Positions 1-7,917 are shown, numbered from the stretch's first letter. The stretch: DNA of 25,769 nucleotides from JBKEAJ01 sp047975005 (GCA_047975005.1 JBKECW010000022.1:1-25769), one strand, 5' to 3'. Numbers and translations are program-made. The notes: generated by a model not told the origin, from the letters alone.

Positions 1-628
1 CTGTCCCAAAGGCTGTTACAACAACTCCTTCCAGACTCGCAACGTCTTCACCGAGTGATACGTCCTTATATGTTAAATCTTCCAATAATATCTCTTGCGT
101 ATCGTAACCAATAAACGAAACAACTAAAGTTTGACCAATAACTGCTTTAGTTTCGAACTCGCCGTCTACATTCGTAATTGTTGCATTAGTTGTTCCTTTT
201 ATAGATACTGTGGCACCGACAACCGGCTCGCCGTTCTCGTCCAAGACTTTCCCCTTAACTTTCGACTGCTCTTGTTGAGAGCCTGTAAATACAGAAACAG
301 GAGTAGACTCAGTCTCTGTGGTTTCTTCCTTTTTTGACTTAATAAGTATTTGTCGATCTTTTATTTCGTAGTAATTGTCTTTACCCTTAAAAACTTGATT
401 AAGAATTTTGCTGACATCTTCATTCTTGACAGATATGCTTACTTTGTCTTGTAAGTCAACATTCCGTTCGCTATAAATGAATATAAATTTGCTGCTTTTC
501 TCAATCTCTTCGAACACTTCTCCCAAGGTGATATTGTCGTGTTGCATCGTAAACTTGGTATTCTGAGAATAGGATACGGAAGCCATTGATACAATCGAAA
601 TGCACATTAGAAGAGTAAATAACTTCAT
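1..628 (-). CDS. SusC/RagA-type TonB-dependent transducer, N-terminal part
   Basis: This is the first 209 residues of an outer-membrane TonB-dependent receptor; the beta-barrel lies beyond the window. A signal peptide (residues 1 to about 21, MKLFTLLMCISIV then SYSQ) is followed by an STN (secretin/TonB short N-terminal) domain at about 24-95, a polar linker rich in E, T and S, and a CarboxypepD_reg-like beta-sandwich at about 112-190 that ends in LEGVVVTAFG, the usual junction to the SusC plug. In this family the STN domain contacts the periplasmic part of a FecR anti-sigma factor when substrate binds. The FecR and ECF sigma genes lie directly upstream on the same strand, so this is very probably the cognate transducer of that pair. 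The start is the only ATG giving a signal peptide. The imported nutrient cannot be told from this part; a glycan is likely because most SusC proteins import glycans. Confidence 0.93.
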   Translation of the reverse strand, partial: MKLFTLLMCISIVSMASVSYSQNTKFTMQHDNITLGEVFEEIEKSSKFIFIYSERNVDLQDKVSISVKNEDVSKILNQVFKGKDNYYEIKDRQILIKSKKEETTETESTPVSVFTGSQQEQSKVKGKVLDENGEPVVGATVSIKGTTNATITNVDGEFETKAVIGQTLVVSFIGYDTQEILLEDLTYKDVSLGEDVASLEGVVVTAFGT

Positions 629-737
629 TTTTAGTAAAAGTTTTGATATTGAGCTATGTGTGATATAGCCTTCTTCCTTTTTTTTCATATTTTTGTAAAG
701 TCTTTTTGCATTAATATTGGATGTTAATGTGAACTAT

Positions 738-770
738 GAAAACCGGCGAGCCCTTAATTCTCCGGTTTTC
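738..770 (-). terminator. Hairpin between fecR and the SusC gene
   Basis: Arms GAAAACCGG and CCGGTTTTC pair perfectly around a 15-base loop, and GAG/CTC in the loop can extend the stem. On the minus strand only four T follow the stem; on the plus strand a run of six T follows after a short gap. It may be a weak terminator or attenuator that lowers read-through from sigma-fecR into the SusC gene, or a processing or stability hairpin. Confidence 0.5.
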
Positions 771-809
771 TCTGTTTTTTATAGTCTATCTATCTCATAG
801 GCAGGATGT

Positions 810-2030
810 TTAGTTTATTATTATTGTATTATCTTCAATGCGAGATTCTATCTCTGCAACCTGAGACAATGTGTACATCACTTCGTCTATAGACTCTTTC
901 AAATCTAATTTTCCCGAAATTGGCAGAGCGCTGTCGATGGAGTTTTTATCGTAGCTGAACGACACATTATAAAATCTTCCTATCTTAGTAAATACCTGGT
1001 CGATACTCTCGTTGGAGAATTTGTACCACCCATTTATCCATGCAACATAGTCTTGGGCATTTGAAATCTTGTCAACACTAATCTCTCCATCAGCAGAACC
1101 CAATGTAGCTTTCTGGTTTGGTGATATCTTAATTCTATTCTTAAAGAGCTTATTCTTGCTGCACCAAAGCTCAATACTCCCCTCTAGTAATACAGTCTCG
1201 CTTTTATTGTCGGAATCGTAGGAGCTTACGTTGAACTTTGTTCCAAGCACCCCTATATTCATGCTGTTAGACGAAACAATAAATGGCTTTTCCTTGTTCT
1301 CTGCAACTTCAAAATATCCCTCGCCATCCAAAAATACCTGTCTGTTCGTGCCTGAAAATTCTTGTGGAAAAGCAAGTTTGCTCCCTGCATTTAGCCATAC
1401 CCTCGTGCCGTCGCTTAATGTTAGGGTGGCCTTCTTACCATGCGGAACGATAAGCTCATTCATTGATATTTTATCTCTTTTGCCGGATACTTCTAAACCA
1501 ATCTCATAAATTGTATCGTTGTCAATGCGGACAACATTTTTACTGTCAAATACTGAAATTTGAGATTCGTCCTTTTGAATTCGTATCAGCTCTCCGTTGG
1601 CTAGTTTTAGAGTTGTATTGTCTTGTTTGTCGGAAGTTGTTGTTTCTGTGAAAATATATTCAGGTGTTTTATAACTGCCAAAATAAGAGTATAGTACGCT
1701 GCCAATAGATATAATAAGTAGTAATGATGCCGCAATGCTAATGTTTCTACGTAGTATAAACTTGTGTCTTCTGACTTTCTGCAACTCTTCGGATTGCTTT
1801 ATCCTTAGCCATAATTCGTGTCTCTTTTCCTTAGTCAACTCAAGCTGTTCTTCCTCAAAAAGAGAAATGAATTTCTTGGCTTGAAGTAGATTAGTCTTAT
1901 TTTCAACATTGATATTTATAAAATTATTCCACTCCTCCTCAGAGCTGAACTTTGTCACGGTATCTATAAATTCTTGATTATGAATTAATTCCTCTAAAGT
2001 GTATCCTGTGTATTCTTTGTTCTTCGTCAT
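810..2030 (-). CDS. FecR-family anti-sigma factor
   Basis: Inner-membrane anti-sigma factor of 406 residues, the usual length for the Bacteroidota type. The cytoplasmic N-terminal part (1 to about 95) would bind the ECF sigma factor. A single membrane segment lies at about 97-116. The periplasmic FecR domain at about 185-290 has the typical order of VPHGKKATLTLSDGTRVWLN, FLDGEGYFEVA, and VLGTKFNV. A C-terminal DUF4974 domain at about 328-406 is the part expected to touch the STN domain of the transducer. The gene follows the sigma gene by 56 bases and precedes the SusC transducer by 181 bases, the standard order of trans-envelope signalling in Bacteroides polysaccharide-utilisation loci. The family role is established; the pairing with these neighbours is inferred from position. 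Confidence 0.95.
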   Translation of the reverse strand: MTKNKEYTGYTLEELIHNQEFIDTVTKFSSEEEWNNFININVENKTNLLQAKKFISLFEEEQLELTKEKRHELWLRIKQSEELQKVRRHKFILRRNISIAASLLLIISIGSVLYSYFGSYKTPEYIFTETTTSDKQDNTTLKLANGELIRIQKDESQISVFDSKNVVRIDNDTIYEIGLEVSGKRDKISMNELIVPHGKKATLTLSDGTRVWLNAGSKLAFPQEFSGTNRQVFLDGEGYFEVAENKEKPFIVSSNSMNIGVLGTKFNVSSYDSDNKSETVLLEGSIELWCSKNKLFKNRIKISPNQKATLGSADGEISVDKISNAQDYVAWINGWYKFSNESIDQVFTKIGRFYNVSFSYDKNSIDSALPISGKLDLKESIDEVMYTLSQVAEIESRIEDNTIIIN

Positions 2031-2086
2031 TTTTTGCCTTCTTGTATTAGTATAAAGGGCAATGTTAAAGTTTTGTGACGGAGGAA

Positions 2087-2695
2087 TTAAAGAAAAGTAA
2101 ATATAGCGGCGAAATTTAGGTTTAATTTAAGAAGTAACAGTAGAATTAAGGGCTTGTTTCCCAAATGTTTTTTAAGAGTTTGGAGTGCTCTCGAAACTTT
2201 TTGTCGGGCGGCATCATATGAAATAGACATTATCTCGCATATCTCATCGTAAGAAAGATTGCAGTTGAATTTATAATAAAGGATTTCGCGTTGCTGCGTA
2301 TTTAGTTGCTTTAGAGCGAGTTCTATCTCTTGCCTGCTTAATTCTTCTTCTTCTTGAATTAATCTGTCTTCTACTGATATAACAAATGTTGGCTCTTTGT
2401 CAGATTCCTCCAAACTATTGGTCATATTCTGTTTTTTGAGTTCGTCAAAAAGTCGTCTGCGAAATGATTTTAATAGATATAGCTTTATATTGTTTGTGCT
2501 GCCCAATGATTTTCGTTTTTGGATGAGGTAGATAAACAAGTCATGAATAGTGTCGAGAATCAAGCCTTCGTCTTGAGTAAACTTTTTGCCATAATAAAAT
2601 AAGAAGTCGACATTCCTATCATAAATGATGGATGTTGTCTCGTCTTTACCTGCTTTAAAGTCTTCCCATATTTTGTTATCTGCACTATTTTTCAA
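2087..2695 (-). CDS. ECF-type RNA polymerase sigma-70 factor
   Basis: This sigma factor of 202 residues has region 2 at about 10-85, which binds core polymerase and the -10 element, and region 4 at about 121-176 with the helix-turn-helix LSYDEICEIMSISYDAARQK. A variable acidic linker joins them, as in other ECF factors. It would direct transcription of the SusC locus once released from the FecR protein downstream. After region 4 there is a hydrophobic tail (KPLILLLLLK, then LNFAAIFTFL, residues 181-202) that could associate with the membrane; similar hydrophobic ends occur in some Bacteroidota ECF factors. The chosen ATG gives a full region 2; an upstream open frame in another phase has no recognisable content and was left out. 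Confidence 0.94.
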   Translation of the reverse strand: MKNSADNKIWEDFKAGKDETTSIIYDRNVDFLFYYGKKFTQDEGLILDTIHDLFIYLIQKRKSLGSTNNIKLYLLKSFRRRLFDELKKQNMTNSLEESDKEPTFVISVEDRLIQEEEELSRQEIELALKQLNTQQREILYYKFNCNLSYDEICEIMSISYDAARQKVSRALQTLKKHLGNKPLILLLLLKLNLNFAAIFTFL

Positions 2696-2736
2696 AGCCT
2701 GTTTTTATTAATGTGTGTTGTGGCAGCTTACTAAAG

Positions 2737-2744
2737 CAAAGATA
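2737..2744 (-). promoter_or_regulatory. Putative promoter of the ECF sigma gene (-7 box)
   Basis: On the minus strand the sequence TATCTTTG matches the Bacteroidota -7 consensus TAnnTTTG, 41 bases before the sigma-gene ATG. The -33 region is poor (a TTTT run at a short spacing), so this rests on the -7 box and position only. Confidence 0.5.
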
Positions 2745-2921
2745 CAAAACTAATCCCGAAAACCTTTTAATTCGGTGAGGAATAATGCTCAAAAACGATG
2801 ATATAGGAATGTGTAGTCGCGCTCGATAGGAAATCTTTTGCATGTGTAACGTATTTTCTGTGTTACTTATGCAATAGTAGTGCAGGTACAAGATATTAAC
2901 ACTAAATTAAACCCATTGTTT

Positions 2922-3111
2922 CGTCATTGCGAGCGTAGCGTGGCAATCGACTCTCTGTCGGTAGAGATTGCCTCATCGGCTGTTTCATTTATCATTCACC
3001 ATTAAATAGCTTATAGCCTAGAGCGTACGACATACATCATTTTTAAACCTTAAACGATTAAATTCTAAACCTGTATTTACATCATTACCCACTTCATTTA
3101 TTATAGAGCCG
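2922..3111 (-). repeat. Composite dispersed repeat, copy A
   Basis: Read on the minus strand this stretch contains, in order, CGGCTCTATAA, GTAAATAC, TTTAAGGTTTAAAA, AGGCTATAAGC, TTTAATGGTGAATGAT and a partly palindromic segment whose outer end on the plus strand reads CGTCATTGCGAGCGTAGCG. The same blocks occur in the same order and at similar spacing on the plus strand at 24307-24520. The inner palindrome has arms GGCAATCGACTC and TAGAGATTGCC, and resembles widespread CGTCATTGCGAG intergenic repeats. No open frame is conserved between copies, so a non-autonomous, MITE-like or structured-RNA element is more likely than a gene. Confidence 0.8.
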
Positions 3112-3173
3112 GAAGTTTTAATTGTTCTTTGCACCTTGTAAATCAACTTTCAGAAAAATATATCAATAGAAAA

Positions 3174-3204
3174 GTTGATAGTATATGTTTTTTTGCTAAA
3201 TTTG
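3174..3204 (+). promoter_or_regulatory. rpmH promoter
   Basis: The -7 box TAAATTTG fits TAnnTTTG exactly and a -33 like GTTG lies 19 bases upstream. Transcription would start near 3211, leaving a leader of about 30 bases before rpmH. Confidence 0.75.
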
Positions 3205-3241
3205 CAGTCCGAATTGTAGAAAAAATTAAAAACTCAATATA

Positions 3242-3400
3242 ATGAAAAGAACTTTTCAACCATCAAACAGAAAAAGAAGAAACAAGCATGGTTTCAGATC
3301 ACGTATGGCTACTGCTAATGGGCGTAGAGTGTTGAATGCTCGTCGTGCGAAAGGTAGAAAAAAAGTATCAGTGTCTTGCGAAGGCAGGCATAAGGTATAA
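3242..3400 (+). CDS. rpmH: 50S ribosomal protein L34
   Basis: This small gene encodes 52 residues beginning MKRTFQPSNRKRRNKHGFRS and continuing with GRRVLNARRAKGRKK, which is the unmistakable L34 signature: a short, very basic protein that binds 23S rRNA in the large ribosomal subunit. The conserved part spans about residues 1-43; the last residues (SVSCEGRHKV) vary between genera. It has its own promoter and a strong terminator, so it is transcribed alone. The usual partner rnpA is not next to it, which is common in Bacteroidota. Confidence 0.98.
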   Translation: MKRTFQPSNRKRRNKHGFRSRMATANGRRVLNARRAKGRKKVSVSCEGRHKV

Positions 3401-3435
3401 AGCCTCGGATAAAGGTATAGCTTTTATCTAAATCT

Positions 3436-3473
3436 AAATAGGCAAGTGGCGCAAGGCTTCTTGCCTATTTTTT
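3436..3473 (+). terminator. rpmH terminator
   Basis: Arms AAATAGGCAAG and CTTGCCTATTT form an 11-bp perfect stem around a 13-base loop, followed by more T residues. It lies 35 bases after the rpmH stop and before mqnE, so mqnE probably depends on read-through or on a promoter not recognised here. Confidence 0.88.
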
Positions 3474-3512
3474 ATTAATATTGTTCTCGATTTTATCACC
3501 AATTATATTAGT

Positions 3513-4613
3513 ATGCCTGATTTTTTTAAATACCTCTCAATCTCCGATGAGCTAAAGACTCTTGGCGAGAAAATTCTAAACGGAAAAAGAGTAAGCCGGC
3601 AAGAGGCTTTAATGTTATACGAAGATGCTCCTTTGGCATGGCTTGGACTTCTTGCTAATGAGCGTAAAACTGCTGTTAGTGGCAAGGAGGTGTACTTCAA
3701 TAGGAATTTTCATATAGAGCCAACGAATATTTGTATCTATAAATGTAATTTTTGCTCCTTTCGTCGTAGCTCTGGCGAAGACGGTAGCTGGGAACTTTCG
3801 GTAGACGAGATGCTAAAGCAAGTCATGGCTAAAGCCGATAGCGCTACCGAGGTGCATATTGTAGGGGGAGTACATCCTAAATATACGGTTGAATATTTTG
3901 CAGACTTTATACGCAAGATAAAAGCACAGGCTCCCCACTTGCATGTAAAAGGCTTCACGGCTGTTGAAATAGAACACATGTGCCGCAAAAGTCGCTTGTC
4001 GGTAGACGAGGGACTGAAAGTCCTAAAAGAAGCAGGCTTGGAGTCCCTGCCTGGTGGCGGTGCTGAAATATTTGATGCTGAGCTACGCAAAGAAATATGC
4101 GGCGAGAAGTCAACAAGCGAAATGTGGCTCGGAGTTCATCGTGCCGCTCATCTTGTAGGTTTACCATCAAACTGTACCATCTTGTATGGGCACAAGGAAA
4201 CTTTCGAACATAGAGTTGACCACCTTGATAGATTGCGTGCTCTACAAGACGAAACCAGAGGCTTTAATGCCTTCATCCCGTTGAAATTCAAAAAAGCTAA
4301 CAATAGCATGGAGTCATACGGTGAGGTCTCGGTGGTGGAGGACTTACGCAATTTTGCCGTATCAAGGATTTATCTTGATAATATCCCACATCTTAAAGCG
4401 TACTGGCCAATGATAGGTAAGGATGTGGCGCAACTTAGTCTCGGGTATGGTGTCGACGATTTGGACGGTACTATTGACGACAGCACTGCCATATACTCAA
4501 TGGCAGGAGGTGAGGATAAACCAAGTGCTTCGTCGCAGGAGCTGATAAAACTGATTGAGGATTGTGGTAAGATACCAATAGAACGAGATTCTGTTTACAA
4601 CAGTATTGTATAA
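3513..4613 (+). CDS. mqnE: Aminodeoxyfutalosine synthase (radical SAM)
   Basis: MqnE joins the enolpyruvyl ether of chorismate to adenosine by radical chemistry to give aminodeoxyfutalosine, an early step of the futalosine route to menaquinone. The 366-residue length is typical. The [4Fe-4S]/SAM motif is the CX3CX2C at C74, C78 and C81, in the family context NRNFHIEPTNIC. Further family stretches are EVHIVGGVHPKYTVEYF (about residues 113-129), LPGGGAEIF, and TILYGHKETFEHRVDHLDRL. MqnE and MqnC (the later cyclase) are related; the HIEPTN lead-in to the cluster motif and the C-terminal KAYWPMIGKDVAQLSLGYG favour MqnE. No other mqn gene is in the window. Its product feeds the menaquinol pool used by the nrf enzymes encoded about 10 kb away. 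Confidence 0.92.
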   Translation: MPDFFKYLSISDELKTLGEKILNGKRVSRQEALMLYEDAPLAWLGLLANERKTAVSGKEVYFNRNFHIEPTNICIYKCNFCSFRRSSGEDGSWELSVDEMLKQVMAKADSATEVHIVGGVHPKYTVEYFADFIRKIKAQAPHLHVKGFTAVEIEHMCRKSRLSVDEGLKVLKEAGLESLPGGGAEIFDAELRKEICGEKSTSEMWLGVHRAAHLVGLPSNCTILYGHKETFEHRVDHLDRLRALQDETRGFNAFIPLKFKKANNSMESYGEVSVVEDLRNFAVSRIYLDNIPHLKAYWPMIGKDVAQLSLGYGVDDLDGTIDDSTAIYSMAGGEDKPSASSQELIKLIEDCGKIPIERDSVYNSIV

Positions 4614-4653
4614 AAAAGAATAGGTCTGCTAACCGGCAGACCTATTCTTTTTT
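4612..4653. terminator. Bidirectional terminator between mqnE and fabD
   Basis: An 18-bp perfect stem, from AAAAAAGAATAGGTCTGC to its complement, encloses a six-base loop TAACCG. The arms carry A6 and T6 runs, so it works in both directions and serves the convergent genes mqnE and fabD. The left arm begins within the mqnE stop codon. Confidence 0.95.
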
Positions 4654-4676
4654 GTTGTTCAATATGCGGAACTGTC

Positions 4677-5564
4677 TTATTCCGACACTATATCGATTCC
4701 TCTAGTTAGCATATTGCCATTAAATTTCCTTACCAATCCTTGCAATACCTTGCCCGGTCCTAATTCTACAAATTCCTTAGCTCCGTCGGTAATCATGCTT
4801 TGAACACACTGTGTCCATTTCACAGGAGCTGTTAGTTGGAGTATAAGGTTCGCTTTGATTTCCTCCGAAGAGGTATGGGGTTTTGCATCGACGTTTTGAT
4901 ATATAGGGCATATAGGTTTTGCAAAGGGGGTAGCCTCTATTGCCGTAGCCAATTTCTCTCTGGCAGGCTCCATAAGTGGAGAGTGGAATGCTCCTCCTAC
5001 AGGCAATTTTAATGCTTTGCGTGCTCCAGCCTCGCTTAACTTGGCACATGCTTCGTCAATGGCTTCTACCTCGCCGGATATAACAAGTTGACCAGGGGAG
5101 TTGTAGTTTGCCGCGACAACAATACCTGAGACTTTGTTGCATACTTCTTCGACAACATTGTCATCAAGTCCTAGAATTGCAGCCATTTTAGATGGCTTTA
5201 TTTCGCAGGCTGCTTGCATAGCAAGGGCTCTTTGAGATACCAAGCGCAGGGCATCTTCAAAACTTAGTGCTTTGTTTGCCACCAATGCTGAAAATTCACC
5301 TAAGGAATGGCCAGCTACCATATCAGGAGCAAAGTTACCTGTTGTTAGTGCTAAAATCGAAGAGTGGAGAAAAATAGCAGGCTGAGTAACCTTAGTTTGC
5401 TTCAGCTCTTCTGCCGAGCCATCGAACATTATCTTGGTTATTTCGAAGCCCAGAATATCATTCGCTTTATTAAAAAGTTCTCTGGCTGTAGGGTTATTTA
5501 TGTACATATCCTTGCCCATGCCACTATACTGAGCCCCTTGTCCGGGAAATACAAATGCTTTCAT
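4677..5564 (-). CDS. fabD: Malonyl-CoA:ACP transacylase
   Basis: FabD moves the malonyl group from CoA to acyl carrier protein, supplying type II fatty-acid synthesis in the cytoplasm. The 295-residue length is normal. The N-terminal FPGQGAQYSGMGKDM forms the oxyanion region; the nucleophile is S87 in GHSLGEFSALVA, R112 would bind the malonyl carboxylate, and the catalytic histidine is H194 in GGAFHSPLMEPA. All key residues are present. It follows rny by 12 bases and is probably the last gene of the coiled-coil/zapA/rny/fabD transcript, ended by the bidirectional terminator. Confidence 0.97.
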   Translation of the reverse strand: MKAFVFPGQGAQYSGMGKDMYINNPTARELFNKANDILGFEITKIMFDGSAEELKQTKVTQPAIFLHSSILALTTGNFAPDMVAGHSLGEFSALVANKALSFEDALRLVSQRALAMQAACEIKPSKMAAILGLDDNVVEEVCNKVSGIVVAANYNSPGQLVISGEVEAIDEACAKLSEAGARKALKLPVGGAFHSPLMEPAREKLATAIEATPFAKPICPIYQNVDAKPHTSSEEIKANLILQLTAPVKWTQCVQSMITDGAKEFVELGPGKVLQGLVRKFNGNMLTRGIDIVSE

Positions 5565-5576
5565 CTTTTCTTTTGA

Positions 5577-7133
5577 TTATTTTGCGTAACTAACTGCTCT
5601 TGTCTCGCGTATTACTGTTATTTTGATCTGTCCAGGATAAGTAAGTTCGTCTTGAATCTTCTTGGAAATATCGAATGATATTGTTTGAGCTTCGTCATCA
5701 GAGATTTTCTCACTTCCTACTATCACTCGTAGTTCTCTTCCTGCTTGTATTGCATACGACTTGGTAACACCGTGGTGAGACAAAGCAATATCTTCAAGAG
5801 CCTTTAGTCGTTGTATATAAGACTCTACAACTTCTCTGCGTGCTCCTGGCCTAGAACCTGATATAGCATCACACGCTTGAACTATTGGCGATAAAAGAGT
5901 CTCCATTTCTACCTCTTCGTGGTGAGAGCCTATAGCATTGCAGATATCTGGTTTCTCTTTATATCGTTCTGCTAGCTTCATCCCTAACACAGCATGGGTC
6001 AAATCAGGGTCTTCGTCAGAGACTTTGCCAATATCGTGCAACAAGCCTGCTCTTTTTGCCTTAGTGGCATTTAGTCCTAATTCTGCTGCCATTATAGAAC
6101 ATAAATTCGCAACTTCTCTGGAGTGCTGAAGTAGGTTTTGTCCATAAGATGAACGATATTTCATCTTGCCAATGAGCTTTATCAATTCGGGGTGTAGCCC
6201 ATGGATACCTAGGTCGATAGCTGTGCGTTTACCTGTTTCAAGTATCTCTTCGTCAACATTTTTCTTTATCTTGTTGACTACTTCTTCTATCCTTGCCGGG
6301 TGTATACGCCCGTCGGTTACTAGTTGGTGTAGTGCCAAACGCGCTACCTCTCGGCGAACAGGGTCAAAACATGACAATATTATCGCATCAGGAGTGTCAT
6401 CTACAATAATCTCGACCCCCGTTGCAGCTTCTAGTGCGCGGATATTGCGACCTTCGCGACCAATAATCCTTCCTTTGATATCGTCGTTGTCTATATTGAA
6501 TATAGTTACAGCATTCTCGATTGTTGCTTCTGATGCAACTCTTTGAATGGTTTTTATTACTAGTTTTCTCGCTTCTTGGTTAGCAGTCAGTTTTGCTTCT
6601 TCCATAGAGTCTTGGACATAGGACATAGCTTCTGTTTTTGCCTCGTCTTTCATTATCTCTACCAGCTGACCTTTTGCCTCGTCTGCCGAAAGACCGGAAA
6701 TAGTTTCTAGCTGTTCAACTTTTTGTTGGATAACTCTATTTAGCTCCTCTTGCTTGGCCTCTGCTTTGTCAATATTCTCTTGGCATTTGTTTTTCATTGC
6801 ATCAATGTCTCTTCGAGTTTTTTCCAACTCTTTGGTCTTTTTGTGCAGTTCGTTTTTGCGCTGATTGATTTCATTGTCGCGCTGCTTTGCCTTGTTTTCG
6901 CTTTGCGATAGTCTGTTTTTTTGATCGGCGACGTACTTTTCGTGTTCGGACTTAAGTTGTATGAAATGCTCCTTGGCTTGTAGCATTTTGTCTTTTTTTA
7001 GAATTTCTCCCTCAGCCTTTGCCTCATCTAAAATTTGTGCTCGTTTTCTCTTGAAAACTACATTTATCACTATTAGAACCACTATTGCCCCCGCAATTAG
7101 TCCTGCTATAGCATATAAGATTTTATCATCCAT
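5577..7133 (-). CDS. rny: Ribonuclease Y
   Basis: RNase Y is a membrane-anchored endoribonuclease that starts mRNA decay. The start at MDDKILYAIAGLIAG gives 518 residues, the usual size, with an N-terminal membrane helix (about 5-27); an upstream in-frame ATG would add 23 residues before that helix with no family counterpart. A long charged coiled coil covers about 30-200. The KH RNA-binding domain has the motif GRIIGREGRNIRALE (about 221-235). The HD domain begins near 334, with the metal-binding pair H366-D367 in RAGLLHDIGK and further histidines at SHHEE. The gene lies between zapA and fabD on one strand. There are 119 bases between zapA and rny, without a clear promoter. Confidence 0.97.
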   Translation of the reverse strand: MDDKILYAIAGLIAGAIVVLIVINVVFKRKRAQILDEAKAEGEILKKDKMLQAKEHFIQLKSEHEKYVADQKNRLSQSENKAKQRDNEINQRKNELHKKTKELEKTRRDIDAMKNKCQENIDKAEAKQEELNRVIQQKVEQLETISGLSADEAKGQLVEIMKDEAKTEAMSYVQDSMEEAKLTANQEARKLVIKTIQRVASEATIENAVTIFNIDNDDIKGRIIGREGRNIRALEAATGVEIIVDDTPDAIILSCFDPVRREVARLALHQLVTDGRIHPARIEEVVNKIKKNVDEEILETGKRTAIDLGIHGLHPELIKLIGKMKYRSSYGQNLLQHSREVANLCSIMAAELGLNATKAKRAGLLHDIGKVSDEDPDLTHAVLGMKLAERYKEKPDICNAIGSHHEEVEMETLLSPIVQACDAISGSRPGARREVVESYIQRLKALEDIALSHHGVTKSYAIQAGRELRVIVGSEKISDDEAQTISFDISKKIQDELTYPGQIKITVIRETRAVSYAK

Positions 7134-7252
7134 TTTATTATAATCTAATTTAAAATTCGTAATTAATATGCAATCCATTAAGTAGCATTCTGCTAAACAC
7201 AAAATCTACTCGTTGCAATAACTAAAAAAAACAATCTGGAAGGTTGATGTAT

Positions 7253-7540
7253 CTAACGTGATAGATAAGGATCGATGGCATTCGACATTGCCTCTATTTC
7301 CTTAGCTATAGGGTCAAAATCAAGCTTGCTTTCCAGCTCTTTTATTTGAACTGCAAAGTCGAAAGCCACCATGGCAAGGGTGTCGCTTCCGTCGATACTG
7401 CCAGCAAACTGTTTCTTGTACTTTAGTACATATTCGTTAAGTTTCTTCACAGCATCTCTATAAAGTTTCTCCTTTTCTCTGTCTATAGAAACAGGAAACT
7501 CCTTTTTGTCGATTTTGACGTTTATTTTTATTTCCTCCAT
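7253..7540 (-). CDS. zapA: Cell division protein ZapA
   Basis: ZapA is a small cytosolic protein that cross-links FtsZ protofilaments at the division ring. This copy has 95 residues from MEEIKINVKIDKKEFPV; the N-terminal beta-hairpin globular part (about 1-45, with VSIDREKEKLYRDAVKKLNE) is followed by a helical region with LAMVAFDFAVQIKELE that forms the dimer coiled coil. The start at 7540 is preferred over an upstream ATG because the family begins at this beta-strand and because the preceding gene ends one base before it (TAG-C-ATG), suggesting translational coupling. The C-terminal extension is short. Confidence 0.9.
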   Translation of the reverse strand: MEEIKINVKIDKKEFPVSIDREKEKLYRDAVKKLNEYVLKYKKQFAGSIDGSDTLAMVAFDFAVQIKELESKLDFDPIAKEIEAMSNAIDPYLSR

Positions 7541-7541
7541 G

Positions 7542-7832
7542 CTATGTATTAAGCATATTGATACATCTGTCAACCTCCTTCAAGATTTTGTCAATCTTAG
7601 CTTTTGCTTCTTCTTTGTTCCCGCCTGCAGCCATTGCGCCTGCTAGCTTTGAAGCTTCATACTTCTGACTTGTTTTGTCATATTCCTCTCTCATGTGTGT
7701 TAACTGAGTTTGCAACTGAGTTTTCTCGTTTTTTAATTCCCTTACCTCATTACTCAATGTGTCAACCACTTTGAAAAGAGCAAATAATTTGCCTTTTAAT
7801 CGCTCTATGACAGCACGCTCTTGTTCAGTCAT
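7542..7832 (-). CDS. Small coiled-coil protein upstream of zapA
   Basis: I do not recognise a named family. The 96-residue protein is highly charged and nearly all helical: about residues 5-65 have heptad-like spacing of hydrophobics (LKGKLFALFKVVDTLSNEV, then ELKNEKTQLQTQLTHMREEY), then a small AGAMAAGG break and a second helix ending KILKEVDRCINMLN. There is no signal peptide or membrane segment. It ends one base before the zapA start, a coupling that suggests a role with ZapA at the FtsZ ring, perhaps like the coiled-coil protein ZapB; this is inference from context and shape only. It is first in the zapA/rny/fabD cluster and has a putative promoter just upstream. Confidence 0.85.
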   Translation of the reverse strand: MTEQERAVIERLKGKLFALFKVVDTLSNEVRELKNEKTQLQTQLTHMREEYDKTSQKYEASKLAGAMAAGGNKEEAKAKIDKILKEVDRCINMLNT

Positions 7833-7849
7833 AATATTTTGCTATTTCG

Positions 7850-7857
7850 CAAAGGTA
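7850..7857 (-). promoter_or_regulatory. Putative promoter of the coiled-coil/zapA cluster
   Basis: On the minus strand TACCTTTG fits TAnnTTTG, with its last base 18 bases upstream of the first gene's ATG. A TTTT about 20 bases further upstream could be a weak -33 element. It is back to back with the M23 peptidase promoter. Confidence 0.6.
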
Positions 7858-7917
7858 ATGTATTTTATAATGATTTTAAAATAGAGATTACTTTTTTATT
7901 GTGTGTGCATGCATATT

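Larger units (their letters stand above)
2696..3241. other. Gene-free region between the sigma factor and rpmH
   Basis: No convincing gene is present. From left to right it holds a probable promoter for the sigma gene (minus strand), a stretch without visible features, a composite repeat (copy A, described separately), and the rpmH promoter. Open frames here have no signal peptide, known motif or plausible start context. Confidence 0.8.

Noticed and set aside
2685..2891. A 68-codon minus-strand frame upstream of the sigma gene
   Set aside because: It overlaps the sigma promoter region and start and has no recognisable content.
7134..7202. An N-terminal extension of RNase Y by 23 residues
   Set aside because: RNase Y normally begins directly with its membrane helix, and the start at 7133 gives the standard length.
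7134..7252. A 6S RNA gene between zapA and rny (it adjoins zapA in many bacteria)
   Set aside because: The gap of 119 bases is shorter than a typical 6S RNA and no closed-stem, open-bubble structure could be traced by eye.
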